Below are positions 1-8,131 of a stretch of 34,447 bases of DNA, piece after piece. The DNA comes from Calothrix sp. CSU_2_0 (GTDB taxonomy: Bacteria; Cyanobacteriota; Cyanobacteriia; Cyanobacteriales; Nostocaceae): assembly GCA_012034595.1 (NCBI GenBank), contig JAAUPE010000073.1, positions 1 through 34,447 of the forward strand, in the 5' to 3' direction. Made by a program: the position numbers and the translations under genes. How positions within the stretch are numbered: position 1 is the stretch's first letter; each line of letters begins with the position of its first letter. Below the pieces are notes generated by a model, which was not told where the DNA came from, searched no databases, and saw only the letters and a program-made list of their open reading frames with translations.

Positions 1-11
1 ATTTATAGTTT

Positions 12-460
12 TTAAAAAGTAAATTTATCTGAAGGTTTGTCCCGCATAAGCCTGGTACTTTTTATGGGTCCCTTATAGGTGATATGCACAAGGTTGGACT
101 GATCATCATAGGTCTCTGTGATCACGGTATTCTCCACTTCGATCACTTTAAAGTCCTTTACGTTTTCGATTTCGATATAGCAGACCATAGCAAAATTTTC
201 TTCTTCGTATCCAAGAAAGTTCAGTTTCTGCTGCTGACCGTCAAGTCTGATTTTTAATGATTCTTAATGTATTCAGCAGCCAGATCTTTTGTAGTAACCC
301 CATTGGGTGGATTTAAGATATCCAATTCCGGAAGATTTTTATTTGAACGAATCGAAGTTTCCAGGTCGTCAATAAATATACGTGAGATTATTTGCAGGGC
401 CTTTGCTTTTTCGTTGTACTCAATCTCCGTTACGGAGATATGAAGCGGGTGGAAAAACAA
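12..460 (-). pseudogene. DUF6702-like exported protein, frameshifted (Bacteroidota type)
   Basis: Reading right to left, the first part encodes FHPLHISVTEIEYNEKAK and runs to a stop at 254-256. Moving one frame at the T run at 251-255 continues the protein as HLKIRLDGQQQKLNFLGYEE and later DDQSNLVHITYKGPIKSTRL, ending at a stop at 12-14. Joined, this gives about 149 codons resembling DUF6702, a family I know from Bacteroidota as a small exported protein of unknown function. Only a TTG is available as start at 460 and no clean signal peptide is readable upstream, so the true N-terminus is uncertain and may hide another indel. It is divergent from the HupE-like gene at 618. There is no HIP1 site here. 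The frameshift may be a consensus error, not decay. The family call rests on remembered motifs. Confidence 0.6.
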
Positions 461-617
461 AAAATGGTATAAACGAATGTCAGCATAACGTAAAGGGAAT
501 CAAAAATAAGGCCATACCTAACCCAAAACAAGTAGCATCTGATTCTAATTCCGCTGATAAAATTACGCTACTCAAATTGAGATTTAAACCCTATACTTGT
601 CACCCCAAAATGCGACA

Positions 618-1162
618 ATGAGTGAGTTTCAACTTTACTTCACATTGGGTAAGGATCATATTCTGGATTACCTCAATGGGTATGACCACATACTTTTTGT
701 TGTTGCATTGTGTGCAATCTACTCATGAGGGACTGGAAAAAAATCCTCATCCTGGTTACAGCATTTACCATTGGACACTCCATTACATTGGCCCTGTCCA
801 CCCTGGAAATTATAACGGTGAATTCGAAATTGGTTGAATTCCTGATACCACTCACTATCTTCATTACCGCCTTTGGCAATCTGTTTCGCAACGAAGAGAA
901 TTACGCTTCAAAGCCGGTACAGACCAACTATTTATTGGCACTTTTTTTTGGGTTGATCCATGGGATGGGATTTTCCAACTACCTGAAAGCCATATTGGGC
1001 AAGGATCATTCCATAGCCACCCAACTATTGGCATTTAATTTGGGCCTGGAATTTGGTCAAATAATTATTGTTGGCATCTTTATGGCAATCAGTTTTGTGC
1101 TTGTGGATCTTATCAATGTCGGTATCTTTCCCTATTGTTTACAGATTAGTGAGGAAGCATAA
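618..1162 (+). pseudogene. HupE/UreJ-like membrane protein, frameshifted and 3'-truncated
   Basis: ATG at 618 opens a frame reading MSEFQLYFTLGKDHILDYLN and then NGYDHILFVVALCAIY, which hits TGA at 726. One missing base near 722 (probably TACCTC reduced to TACTC) restores MRDWKKILILVTAFTIGHS, then FFGLIHGMGFSNYLKAILG and FNLGLEFGQIIIVG. These are typical HupE/UreJ-2 features: histidines inside hydrophobic helices, as in nickel or metal permease-like accessory proteins. The closest pattern I recall is from Bacteroidota. After LVDLINV (ending ~1120) the family-like sequence stops, the last transmembrane segment is missing, and about 13 unrelated codons run to TAA at 1160-1162. The gene is therefore both frameshifted and cut at its 3' end. 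Its transported substrate cannot be told from sequence. Confidence 0.65.
1110..1130. other. Junction between foreign-looking and cyanobacterial DNA
   Basis: HupE-like coding similarity ends abruptly at about 1120. To the left lie two Bacteroidota-type genes and no GCGATCGC octamer. To the right, the first HIP1 octamer appears at 1174-1181 and another at 1312-1319, and everything further right is cyanobacterial. No terminal repeat, target duplication, tRNA or integrase sits at the boundary. The breakpoint is placed by loss of protein similarity, so it is good to perhaps 10 bases. Confidence 0.55.
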
Positions 1163-1491
1163 TTAGATAAAAGGCGATCGCACTTAATTATTTTAATTAT
1201 TTAAGAGCAAAACTTTTATCAAATATTGTGAAAATTAGGGTTGAGTAAATGCAGCTTTTTAATCTGCTGAAATATGTGACAACTGCTGTAAATATATAGT
1301 TTGATTTGGAAGCGATCGCATCTTTTAATTTCGTACCATTCTATCAAGAATCAAAAGCTTTTAGCATAAGTACATGCTCAAAAATCAAATAGTAAGTATT
1401 GAGATATTTGGTATTAAAATAAGTATTGTTGCTGAAGAGCATCAGTATTCTTATTGGTTATATTGGCTCTATAACTGAATTTCAAGCAAAC
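1163..1491. other. Intergenic, AT-rich, two HIP1 sites
   Basis: No gene is supported here. It holds HIP1 octamers at 1174-1181 and 1312-1319 and otherwise AT-rich DNA, presumably including the promoter of the secreted protein gene at 1492. An in-frame extension of that gene back to 1426 exists but begins at a TTG and lacks a ribosome-binding site. Confidence 0.5.
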
Positions 1492-1965
1492 ATGACTAAT
1501 TTACTTCGACTATTGACTACTCTATCTCTGGTGTTAGGTATGGTATCACCATCTCTAGCTAATTCTGATACTACAAGGACTGAAAAACAGTTTCAAGGTG
1601 ATTCTGTACCAAATAAATGTCCTCGACAAAAAAGAAAGCAAGGCGATTTCATCTATCTTTTATGTCAAGTTAAAGGTAAGCCAGTATATTTAGAAATAAG
1701 AGAGCAAGCTGGTGTAAAAACATCACCAGAAGATGAAGGTGGTACTTTAGATGTTGCTATATTTGAATACAAAAATGGGCAGTTAATTAGAGTAGTTGCT
1801 GATGATTTTCAAAGATATGGTTTCCGAAATAATAAATTAGTTGCAGCTTGGCATCTAGATAAAACAATCACAAATCTATCATTGCCTAAATATCGTGCTG
1901 AAGAAAAGCGTTTATTAACGGAGTCACGAAAAATTTTAAGACTATATGGTATAAAGCAAAAATAA
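1492..1965 (+). CDS. Small secreted protein, paralogue of the next gene
   Basis: I do not recognise a named family. The ATG at 1492 is chosen because it opens directly onto a signal peptide (MTNLLRLLTTLSLVLGM, cleavage probably after SPSLA near residue 23), whereas the frame upstream has only a TTG. The mature part has two cysteines in the pattern PNKCPR then YLLCQVKGKPVYLE, plausibly a disulfide, followed by FEYKNGQLIRVVADDF, YGFRNNKLVAAWH and a C-terminal helix ending ILRLYGI. The same blocks recur in the same order in the gene at 2185, so the two are a tandem duplication that has diverged well beyond half of its positions. The predicted location is periplasmic or extracellular. Function is unknown. 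Confidence 0.8.
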   Translation: MTNLLRLLTTLSLVLGMVSPSLANSDTTRTEKQFQGDSVPNKCPRQKRKQGDFIYLLCQVKGKPVYLEIREQAGVKTSPEDEGGTLDVAIFEYKNGQLIRVVADDFQRYGFRNNKLVAAWHLDKTITNLSLPKYRAEEKRLLTESRKILRLYGIKQK

Positions 1966-1976
1966 TATATCCCGTT
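1965..1976. repeat. Post-gene ATATATCCCGTT motif
   Basis: ATATATCCCGTT overlaps the last base of the stop codon of the 1492 gene. The same 12-mer lies 29 bp after the stop of its paralogue (2681-2692), and its core ATATATCCCG recurs at 20880-20889 shortly after another small gene. Confidence 0.4.
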
Positions 1977-1980
1977 CCCG

Positions 1981-2030
1981 CAGGGTAATTCTCAAGAATG
2001 GTGACACCATCGTAGACCGAAATTACCCTG
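1981..2030. repeat. Nested inverted repeat between paralogues
   Basis: CAGGGTAATT at 1981-1990 is the perfect reverse complement of AATTACCCTG at 2021-2030. Inside the 30-base loop lies a second hairpin, ATGGTG-A-CACCAT (1998-2010). There is no long T tract directly after the stem, so this is not a textbook terminator. It could be a dispersed palindromic element or a structured 3' end. Confidence 0.5.
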
Positions 2031-2184
2031 TTTTAGGGGGTGGTAAAAATTGAAAAAAAATGGTTTTACTTGTATATCTAAAACCACTGAATTAAGTTAC
2101 ACTAACCAAGATAAAAAATTGGTAAATTAGCACAACTCAACACAAATTCATCTAAAAAAATCAGAACTAATAAATTAAACAACA

Positions 2185-2652
2185 ATGAATAGATTACTGA
2201 CAAGTTTAATTGCACTGGGATTAGTTCTAGGTTCATCTGCAATTGCAAATGCAGATGCAGCTTATGAGAAGTTCAAGAAAACTCAAATGGCTGAATTTTC
2301 AGGGGATAAAGCACCAGAAAATTGCCGAGAAAGGAAATTGGAAGTCAAGGAAAATGGGAATAAAATAGTTTACGAACTTTGTGCATTTAAAGGAAAACCG
2401 ATTTATTTACGCTCTAGGAACGATGAAGTTGTTTATGGTTTTTATAGTTTCAAATCTGGTAAATTAATCCAGGTTGATGCTCCCGATGCCTTTATTTCGG
2501 TTGGATATCGTAACGGACAACCAGTGGTAAAGTGGGATTGGGGGAATGAAACGGTGGACTACAAATTGAGTGCAGATTTTAAGGCATCATCACGACAAGA
2601 TGCGGTGAAAATTAACCGAATTCTCAAGAAATTTGGGATTCGGACACCATAA
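2185..2652 (+). CDS. Small secreted protein, second paralogue
   Basis: A 155-aa product with a clear signal peptide (MNRLLTSLIALGLVLGSSA, cleavage near ANA at residues 21-24). The mature region repeats the blocks of the upstream gene: a cysteine in APENCRER, then YELCAFKGKPIYLRSR, FYSFKSGKLIQVDAPDAF, VGYRNGQPVVKW and a C-terminal helix ending ILKKFGIRTP. Conservation of both cysteines and of the KGKP-YL segment argues for a folded, disulfide-bonded exported domain. The gene is codirectional with its paralogue, 219 bp downstream, so the pair may be cotranscribed or separately promoted. No catalytic motif is evident and I cannot assign a function. Confidence 0.82.
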   Translation: MNRLLTSLIALGLVLGSSAIANADAAYEKFKKTQMAEFSGDKAPENCRERKLEVKENGNKIVYELCAFKGKPIYLRSRNDEVVYGFYSFKSGKLIQVDAPDAFISVGYRNGQPVVKWDWGNETVDYKLSADFKASSRQDAVKINRILKKFGIRTP

Positions 2653-2676
2653 TTTAAATATAACTGATTTTAGATG

Positions 2677-2690
2677 CGGGATATATCCCG
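2677..2690. terminator. 14-bp perfect palindrome, possible terminator
   Basis: CGGGATATATCCCG is its own reverse complement and sits between convergent genes, 24 bp after the stop of the 2185 gene and 20 bp before the 3' end of the Uma2 gene. The short stem followed by TTTCTAAAG makes a weak bidirectional terminator possible. Confidence 0.35.
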
Positions 2691-2710
2691 TTTCTAAAGT
2701 TAGATATATC

Positions 2711-3277
2711 TTAGGCAAAAAATTGTTTCACCTGACAGCTAAAACCTGGTAATAATGGCGAACTGATTATATCATTTGCAAATAAGGTTGAGACTTGCAC
2801 TAATAGGGCATTTTGACGAAGGTATACTTCTACTTGTTGCGCTCGCCAATTTACAATCCAATATTCTTGGACACCTTTGGTCGAATATAACTTTAATTTT
2901 GCTTCGCGATCGCGTCGTTCATTATTGCTACCTTCTGAAAGAACTTCTACAATTAATTCTGGCGCTCCTGTTAAATGTCCTTCTGCATCTACAAGTGTGG
3001 CTAACCTTTCATTACTAATCCAAACCACATCAGGAATCACATTATCAGCGTCGGAAAAAATTATCCCTGGAGTTAAGATAGGCTGACCATTGCCAGTCTC
3101 TTCAGACCAAAATAGTATTTTAGCGTAGATGCGTCCACTAGAATTTTGATGTCCAATGTGAGGTGCGCGAGTCACAAACAGTTCTCCATCGATAATTTCG
3201 TAGCGCTTCCACTCGTCGTTAGTAAGAAGCTCTAAATCGGCAATTGTCCAGCAAACTCTTTCAGGTGTTTGAGTCAT
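2711..3277 (-). CDS. Uma2 family endonuclease-fold protein
   Basis: A 188-aa protein of the Uma2 (DUF820) family, which has the PD-(D/E)XK restriction-nuclease fold and is greatly expanded in cyanobacteria. Visible hallmarks in order are RYEIIDGELFVTRAP near the N-terminus, the acidic site VIPDVVWISNERL, APELIVEVLSEGSNNERRDREAKLKLY with the expected Glu and Lys, then GVQEYWIVNWRAQQVEVY. I use the ATG at 3277; the frame extends five codons further only to a TTG. Family members are usually stand-alone genes of unclear cellular role, and actual nuclease activity is not shown by sequence. It converges on the secreted protein gene at 2185. Confidence 0.88.
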   Translation of the reverse strand: MTQTPERVCWTIADLELLTNDEWKRYEIIDGELFVTRAPHIGHQNSSGRIYAKILFWSEETGNGQPILTPGIIFSDADNVIPDVVWISNERLATLVDAEGHLTGAPELIVEVLSEGSNNERRDREAKLKLYSTKGVQEYWIVNWRAQQVEVYLRQNALLVQVSTLFANDIISSPLLPGFSCQVKQFFA

Positions 3278-3495
3278 GGCTAGATTCTCCAAAATATATT
3301 TTGATTTTAACTTAAATTCAACTCTCTAAACCTAGTTTTTTAAGATATGCGATCGCATACAGTTATCAGCAGGAATCGCATCTAAATACTGTTCATCTTT
3401 TTGATTTAAATAAAAACATCTCAATCTAACAAATAAAATATATATTTAAAAATTTTGATTGCTGAATTATTTCGCCCAATCCATAATATTTAATG

Positions 3496-4089
3496 TTAGG
3501 TTACGACATAAATATATTTCTCGTTATGTTTCATAATCAGGTTGGGGTATCCCCCAAGCCTACAATAAGTGGCTGTTTTTATGTTGGGAAAATCTCTTTT
3601 TTTATGAAATATTGGCATGGTAAATAAACCCCATGCCAAACCAGTCACTAAACCAAATGGAGCGACGAGATAATTATTAAAATCCCAATATCCCAACACT
3701 TGTACTGCTAATTCCAACGGATATGCCATCATCAAAACAACCGCGATCGCAACTCCATTCCATCCATACTGCTTTAACCAGTAAAATTCTTTGCCACTAT
3801 TGAATGCGTATAAGATGCGTGTAAGCAGTAATCCTGTAACTGTGCCGTAGCAACGCATACATACAGCCATAATAAAAGGTGGTGCTAATTCTAAGCCCAT
3901 ATTTGGCTGTGGACAAACATGAAAACCCATGAAGTAGATAATATTAGCGATAATTGGCAGCATTGGCAAACCCGATGCGGCAAGAAAAGGTGCAACTAGG
4001 GGACCAATTACCATACCCGAAAGAAGGAAGTCTGTAATAATACTCGACCAACGAATTTGAGATGGTGTTTTAAAAATTACCCCTTGCAT
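3496..4089 (-). CDS. DUF2085 family membrane protein
   Basis: A 197-aa integral membrane protein with about four or five hydrophobic helices. The DUF2085 signature is recognisable: a first cysteine in MGFHVCPQP followed by a second motif, MAVCMRCYGTVTGLLL, with Cys-x-x-Cys in a helix boundary. The C-terminal tail (RDFPNIKTATYCRLGGYPNL onward) is polar. The family is conserved in cyanobacteria and other bacteria but has no established function; the cysteines suggest metal or redox chemistry at the membrane, which is inference. The ATG at 4089 follows a HIP1-like GCGATCGCG in the upstream region. Confidence 0.75.
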   Translation of the reverse strand: MQGVIFKTPSQIRWSSIITDFLLSGMVIGPLVAPFLAASGLPMLPIIANIIYFMGFHVCPQPNMGLELAPPFIMAVCMRCYGTVTGLLLTRILYAFNSGKEFYWLKQYGWNGVAIAVVLMMAYPLELAVQVLGYWDFNNYLVAPFGLVTGLAWGLFTMPIFHKKRDFPNIKTATYCRLGGYPNLIMKHNEKYIYVVT

Positions 4090-4317
4090 TTGCGATCGCG
4101 CCCTTTGCTACTTAGTTATTCGTTAATTAACTTAAATATTATCCCGATTCGTCAGTACAACACAATTACTCGAACTGCCCACAATAAAACTTGATTTGTT
4201 GGTACAAGCATACTGCTTACCTGTATTTTTTCTCTTAGCCCAAGCAAATTTTCTCTCGATTAGCTTTGATGTGACCTACTTGTATGGGTTAATCTAAGAT
4301 GTGAAACTCAAAATCCT
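4090..4317. other. Divergent intergenic region
   Basis: Lies between the divergent DUF2085 and gun4 genes (the spacer reaches 4393 with the repeat block). It is AT-rich and should contain both promoters. I see no clear operator or structured RNA. Confidence 0.4.
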
Positions 4318-4359
4318 AAATCTAAAATCTAAAATCTAAAATCTAAAATCTAAAATCTA
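4318..4359. repeat. Heptamer tandem repeat (AAATCTA)6
   Basis: Six uninterrupted copies of AAATCTA, a short tandemly repeated repetitive sequence of the kind known from heterocystous cyanobacteria. It lies 34 bp ahead of the gun4 start, so copy-number change would alter the leader or promoter spacing. Confidence 0.85.
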
Positions 4360-4393
4360 AAATTTTCGTTTTAAAATTATAATTTAATTAGGC

Positions 4394-5134
4394 ATGACAG
4401 ATTCTATGACTTTATCAGGCAATGCAAGCGATATCGATACTCTCCGGGTTCAGTTAATCGATGGCTCTGAAAAAGTCCAACAACAACTGATTCCGCAGTT
4501 AGCTGGGTTAGGTGACGGTGGATTTGATATCCTCATGGAATTTCTATACGAGCGTCGTGAAACCCCTGCAACATGGGTTGATGGCAAGATTTATCAAATT
4601 CTGCTTAATGCCAACCGCGATATGCCGGAGGGATTAAGCTCCGCTTATCGCACCCAAGATTTCTTACAAACCCATTTCCCAGAAGGTGTAGTTCCGCTAA
4701 AATCCGATTGCGGAATTGACTACAAACCTTTACAACAATCCCTAGCAAAACAAGAATTTGAGACTGCGGATAAAATCACAATTCAAAAAATGTGCGAGGT
4801 TGCTGGTACAAGTACAGTTCAACGCAAATGGTTGTATTTCACCGACATTGATAATTTCCCAATTACGGATTTGCAAACCATCAATAAATTATGGTTAGTT
4901 CATTCTGAGGGGAAGTTTGGCTTTTCCGTACAGCGCGAAATTTGGCTGGGGCAAGGTAAAAACTGGGATAATCTCTGGACAAAAATCGGTTGGAAAGATG
5001 GTAACAACTGGACACGCTACCCAAATGCCTTTACTTGGGATTTGACTGCACCTAAAGGTCATTTACCGCTATCGAACCAATTGCGAGGTGTGCGGGTAAT
5101 TGCTTCGTTGTTTGCCCATCCAGCTTGGAAATAG
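4394..5134 (+). CDS. gun4: Gun4, porphyrin-binding activator of Mg-chelatase
   Basis: A 246-aa protein with the two-domain layout of cyanobacterial Gun4. Residues ~10-85 form a helical repeat-like N-terminal domain (LRVQLIDGSEKVQQQLIPQL, GFDILMEFLYERRETP). The C-terminal porphyrin-binding core follows from about residue 105, with DYKPLQQSLAKQEFETADKI, KWLYFTDIDNFPITDLQTI, IWLGQGKNWDNLWTKIGWK and APKGHLPLSNQLRG. By family knowledge, Gun4 binds protoporphyrin IX and Mg-protoporphyrin and stimulates the ChlH subunit of Mg-chelatase at the entry to chlorophyll synthesis. The ATG at 4394 is the first in frame after the heptamer repeats. It converges with the SRPBCC gene 45 bp downstream. Confidence 0.93.
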   Translation: MTDSMTLSGNASDIDTLRVQLIDGSEKVQQQLIPQLAGLGDGGFDILMEFLYERRETPATWVDGKIYQILLNANRDMPEGLSSAYRTQDFLQTHFPEGVVPLKSDCGIDYKPLQQSLAKQEFETADKITIQKMCEVAGTSTVQRKWLYFTDIDNFPITDLQTINKLWLVHSEGKFGFSVQREIWLGQGKNWDNLWTKIGWKDGNNWTRYPNAFTWDLTAPKGHLPLSNQLRGVRVIASLFAHPAWK

Positions 5135-5179
5135 TTAGCTTTGTTTATTTCAAATTCGCCATAGAAAAAATCCTAACTT

Positions 5180-5704
5180 CTAAAAATCAAAACAACCATC
5201 TTTTAATGACTTTCTTTTTTTAGATACAGCTTGTAACGCTGTTGTTTCCACCGCTTCAACCAAAGCACGAGCGACACGATCTGCATATGGACGCGAAAAT
5301 GACCAAATAAGTGGAGATAACCAACCTTTGAGGGTGACAGAATAAGATAAACATGTACCGCAAACCGTCGATTCGACTTTATAAATAATACGCTCTTCTA
5401 CACCAGGAATAGCTAATATGCGAATGCTCAGTAATTCCCTGGGATTAACCCGCTCAACAAATATCCGAATCGGAATTGGTGACATACGTGTTACCGCTTG
5501 ATATATTAATCCTGGTTTGGGTACTAAGCCGTAGGGAACATTTGTGCTTTTTAGTAATGGATGCCAAGAAACATCCGCAATATCAACTACTTTTTGCCAA
5601 AGCTCATCTACTGAAGCTGAACTAATCTCTCTATAGGTTCGCACCAGAGAAACGCAAACACGACGGCTTTTGCGCTGGATGAATTTGGACAACCAATTAT
5701 ACAT
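5180..5704 (-). CDS. SRPBCC (START/polyketide-cyclase-like) protein
   Basis: A 174-aa protein with the outline of the SRPBCC ligand-binding fold: TYREISSASVDELWQKVVDI near the start, the loop WHPLLKSTNVPYGLVPKPG, beta strands carrying RIFVERVNPRELLSIRI and EERIIYKVESTVCGTCLSYS, and a long C-terminal helix (SRPYADRVARALVEAVETT). Such proteins bind hydrophobic ligands or catalyse aldol-type cyclisations, and a precise ligand cannot be predicted. The N-terminus is rich in Arg and Lys. It lies convergent with gun4 and about 790 bp from the divergent hemF, so a link to tetrapyrrole metabolism is possible but rests only on position. Confidence 0.7.
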   Translation of the reverse strand: MYNWLSKFIQRKSRRVCVSLVRTYREISSASVDELWQKVVDIADVSWHPLLKSTNVPYGLVPKPGLIYQAVTRMSPIPIRIFVERVNPRELLSIRILAIPGVEERIIYKVESTVCGTCLSYSVTLKGWLSPLIWSFSRPYADRVARALVEAVETTALQAVSKKRKSLKDGCFDF

Positions 5705-6493
5705 TTTCTAAAACCCCCTCGCTAAACACTTTTGCTCACTCTGGGCTAGTCAGCGATGATGGTGATTTCATTTATCTTCAGAATCACCATATTTATCGCC
5801 AACTAATTATGTATCAAAACTTCGGATAAAAACTTTGGAGCAAAACTTTGTTTAAAACTCTAGTCTTGTTTTCAGAAATCCTAAAGGTAAATTACGTCCT
5901 TGACATCTTTGTATCTTCCTCCTTGGGTTGGAATGATAGTTACCCCAGGGGATGAATTATCTGTGATGTCGCTTGTTGCTGTCTCAAAACATAGTTAACT
6001 ATATCGTCAACTCAGTACTAAAATTTATTAAGCAATATTTCCGCTTGTATCTTTAACACATACTTTTGTATATATTTTGTAAACTAAAGTGTGGCTGAGT
6101 TAATCAATTGACAAATGTAGATGGGATACCATAGCTATTCTGGATATCAAATTAAACGAAAGCACTGCAATATCTAGGCTTGAGAAGTTAGATTAACCAA
6201 ATTATTGGGTTATAATTTGTAGTGAAAACTACCGTTTTTCTAAACAAAAATGGCATAAATGTTACAAAATATTAATAGAAGCCAGTTTAAAAATAACAAA
6301 TCGTATACAAGTGCGTACACAATTTAAGAGAAAATAGCTTGTACTGTACATTGCTTGTGTATGTCAATGCTTGGCTGTAACAGAACAAGGTAAAAGTAGG
6401 GTAGTTAAATTGTCTGATTTGGCATCTGCTGCACCTGCGGAACCGATTAATAACCTTATTGGTGGAAATTATAAATTTAGGTTCTCGAACTTT
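5705..6493. other. Long divergent intergenic region before hemF
   Basis: About 790 bp between the divergent SRPBCC gene and hemF. It is AT-rich with no supported gene. An odd-centred palindrome, TGTACTGTACA, lies at 6340-6350. The hemF frame stays open from at least the TTG at 6371 to the ATG at 6494, so part of this DNA could be coding if a non-ATG start is used. Confidence 0.45.
6340..6350. promoter_or_regulatory. Candidate operator palindrome upstream of hemF
   Basis: TGTACTGTACA is a perfect palindrome around its central T, and a related GTGCGTACAC lies about 30 bp upstream. It sits ~145 bp before the preferred hemF start, where a transcription factor could act. No known regulator consensus fits well enough to name one. 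Confidence 0.2.
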
Positions 6494-7567
6494 ATGTTGA
6501 TTAATTCGCAATCCCCCACTTTACAAACAGAAACTTCAAAATTCTTACCTCCAGCAAACGCCAAAGAGCGAGTTAGCGCTTTCATGCGTCAGTTACAAGA
6601 CGAGATTACCCAGGGTTTAGAAGCTATTGAGGGTGTTGGTAAATTTCAACAAGATAGCTGGAAACGTCCTGAAGGAGGTGGTGGGCGATCGCGTGTTTTA
6701 CGTGACGGTAAAATCTTTGAGCAAGCTGGTGTCAATTTTTCTGAAGTCTGGGGTGATACTTTGCCACCTTCGATTTTAAGCCAGCGTCCTGAAGCTGCGG
6801 GACATCGTTTTTACGCCACTGGGACATCGATGGTATTACACCCCCGCAACCCTTACGTACCTACAGTTCATTTGAATTATCGCTATTTTGAAGCAGGTCC
6901 AGTATGGTGGTTTGGAGGTGGTGCAGATTTAACTCCATACTATCCTTTTGCAGAAGATGCAAGTCATTTTCATAAAACTTTTAAACAAGCTTGTGATAAA
7001 CATCATTCGGAATATTACCCAGTATTTAAGCGTTGGTGTGACGAATATTTTTATTTAAAACACCGGGGAGAAACACGTGGGATTGGTGGATTGTTCTTTG
7101 ACTATCAAAACGGTCAGGGTGAATTGTATCCAAACTCTCAAAACACTCCTGCGATCGCATACAACACGACGGGTAGCGATGCTGCTGCTTATAGTCAGCA
7201 AATCGGAGCTGTAGAACCTCGTACTTGGGAAGAATTGTTTGCGTTTATTCAAGACTGTGGTCGCGCATTTTTGCCAGCATACCTACCAACAGTAGAGAAA
7301 CGACACAAAATCGAATATGGCGATCGCGAGAGAAATTTCCAGCTTTATCGTCGTGGTCGGTATGTCGAATTTAACTTGGTTTATGACCGAGGTACAATTT
7401 TTGGCTTACAAACCAATGGTCGTACTGAATCAATCTTGATGTCCTTGCCTCCTTTAGTACGCTGGGAATATGGCTATACACCCGAACCAAACACCCCAGA
7501 AGCCGAACTCTACGAAACTTTCCTCAAACCCCAAGATTGGGCTAACTGGACATCAAACAATAAATAA
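6494..7567 (+). CDS. hemF: Oxygen-dependent coproporphyrinogen III oxidase
   Basis: HemF converts coproporphyrinogen III to protoporphyrinogen IX using O2, a cytosolic step shared by heme, chlorophyll and bilin synthesis. The sequence is diagnostic: [59 protein letters not shown] with [50 protein letters not shown], then [17 protein letters not shown]. With the ATG at 6494 the product is 357 aa, close to other cyanobacterial HemF proteins, and starts [13 protein letters not shown] like its relatives. The same frame is open to a TTG at 6371, adding 41 residues, which I judge less likely. An extra stretch around [18 protein letters not shown] looks like a local insertion relative to the family. 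Confidence 0.96.
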   Translation: MLINSQSPTLQTETSKFLPPANAKERVSAFMRQLQDEITQGLEAIEGVGKFQQDSWKRPEGGGGRSRVLRDGKIFEQAGVNFSEVWGDTLPPSILSQRPEAAGHRFYATGTSMVLHPRNPYVPTVHLNYRYFEAGPVWWFGGGADLTPYYPFAEDASHFHKTFKQACDKHHSEYYPVFKRWCDEYFYLKHRGETRGIGGLFFDYQNGQGELYPNSQNTPAIAYNTTGSDAAAYSQQIGAVEPRTWEELFAFIQDCGRAFLPAYLPTVEKRHKIEYGDRERNFQLYRRGRYVEFNLVYDRGTIFGLQTNGRTESILMSLPPLVRWEYGYTPEPNTPEAELYETFLKPQDWANWTSNNK

Positions 7568-7586
7568 AGTATGAGAAGTCAGGAGT

Positions 7587-7698
7587 CAGAATTCAGGAGT
7601 TAGGAGTTAGTAGTCAGAATTCAGGAGTTAGTAGTCAGAATTCAGGAGTTAGTAGTCAGAATTCAGGAGTTAGTAATCAGAATTCAGGAGTTAGTAGT
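7587..7698. repeat. 21-bp tandem repeat array, forward orientation
   Basis: The motif CAGAATTCAGGAGTTAGTAG recurs with an exact 21-bp period at 7615, 7636, 7657 and 7678, with a variant copy at 7587. The array starts just after the hemF stop. A related array in opposite orientation lies at 7797-7868. Confidence 0.85.
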
Positions 7699-7796
7699 AA
7701 TAAGTTAGAATCAATGAAGTATGTTTTTACACTAGTCTTTAGTGTGAACTGGCTTGCAAAGTAGAGAGGAGATTGAACTCTTCATACCCCTGACAA

Positions 7797-7868
7797 CTAA
7801 ACTACTTTCTCCCGAACACTGACTACTTTCTCCTGATTACTGACTACTTTTTCCTGACCACTGACTAC
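7797..7868. repeat. 21-bp tandem repeat array, reverse orientation
   Basis: ACTGACTACTTTCTCCTGAT-type units recur every 21 bp at 7818, 7839 and 7860, with a degenerate unit before them. They are the reverse complement of the 7587-7698 units with a few changes, so transcripts across both arrays could form a long imperfect hairpin around a ~100-nt loop. Confidence 0.8.
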
Positions 7869-8131
7869 ATAAAAACACTAAATAGACGACAAAAATAGCC
7901 AAAAAAGCTAGGATAATTGTCTATGGTTTCTGTCGGGAGCTACAGCTTAAGTATTTTTAAATTAAATAGGGTCTGGATTTGTACGGATTGTTGACAAATA
8001 GGTTAGAAAAACTGGATGCTACAACAAATACAGGTTATAAAAAATACTAGTGAAGTATTTTTGATAGCAACTAACCATCAAGAATCAATCAACCGTATTG
8101 AAACTTCAGATACAGTGCAAGGGGATATTCT
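7869..8131. other. Intergenic leader of the STAS gene
   Basis: No gene is supported. It contains the presumed promoter of the STAS gene and a ribosome-binding site (AAGGGG at 8119-8124), about seven bases ahead of the GTG start. Confidence 0.4.

Noticed and set aside
382-621. 79-codon forward open frame and the 622-837 frame
   Set aside because: They overlap the better-supported DUF6702-like and HupE-like readings in other frames and show no protein-like motifs.
4318-4359. Possible CRISPR array (also 7587-7868, 30671-30698, 34398-34447)
   Set aside because: The units are contiguous with no unique spacers and are too short; they are simple tandem repeats, and no cas genes are present.
5705-6370. 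tRNA or other structured RNA in the long spacers (also 14608-15436, 24636-25174, 27306-28075)
   Set aside because: No cloverleaf, tmRNA, RNase P or other recognisable consensus was found by eye.
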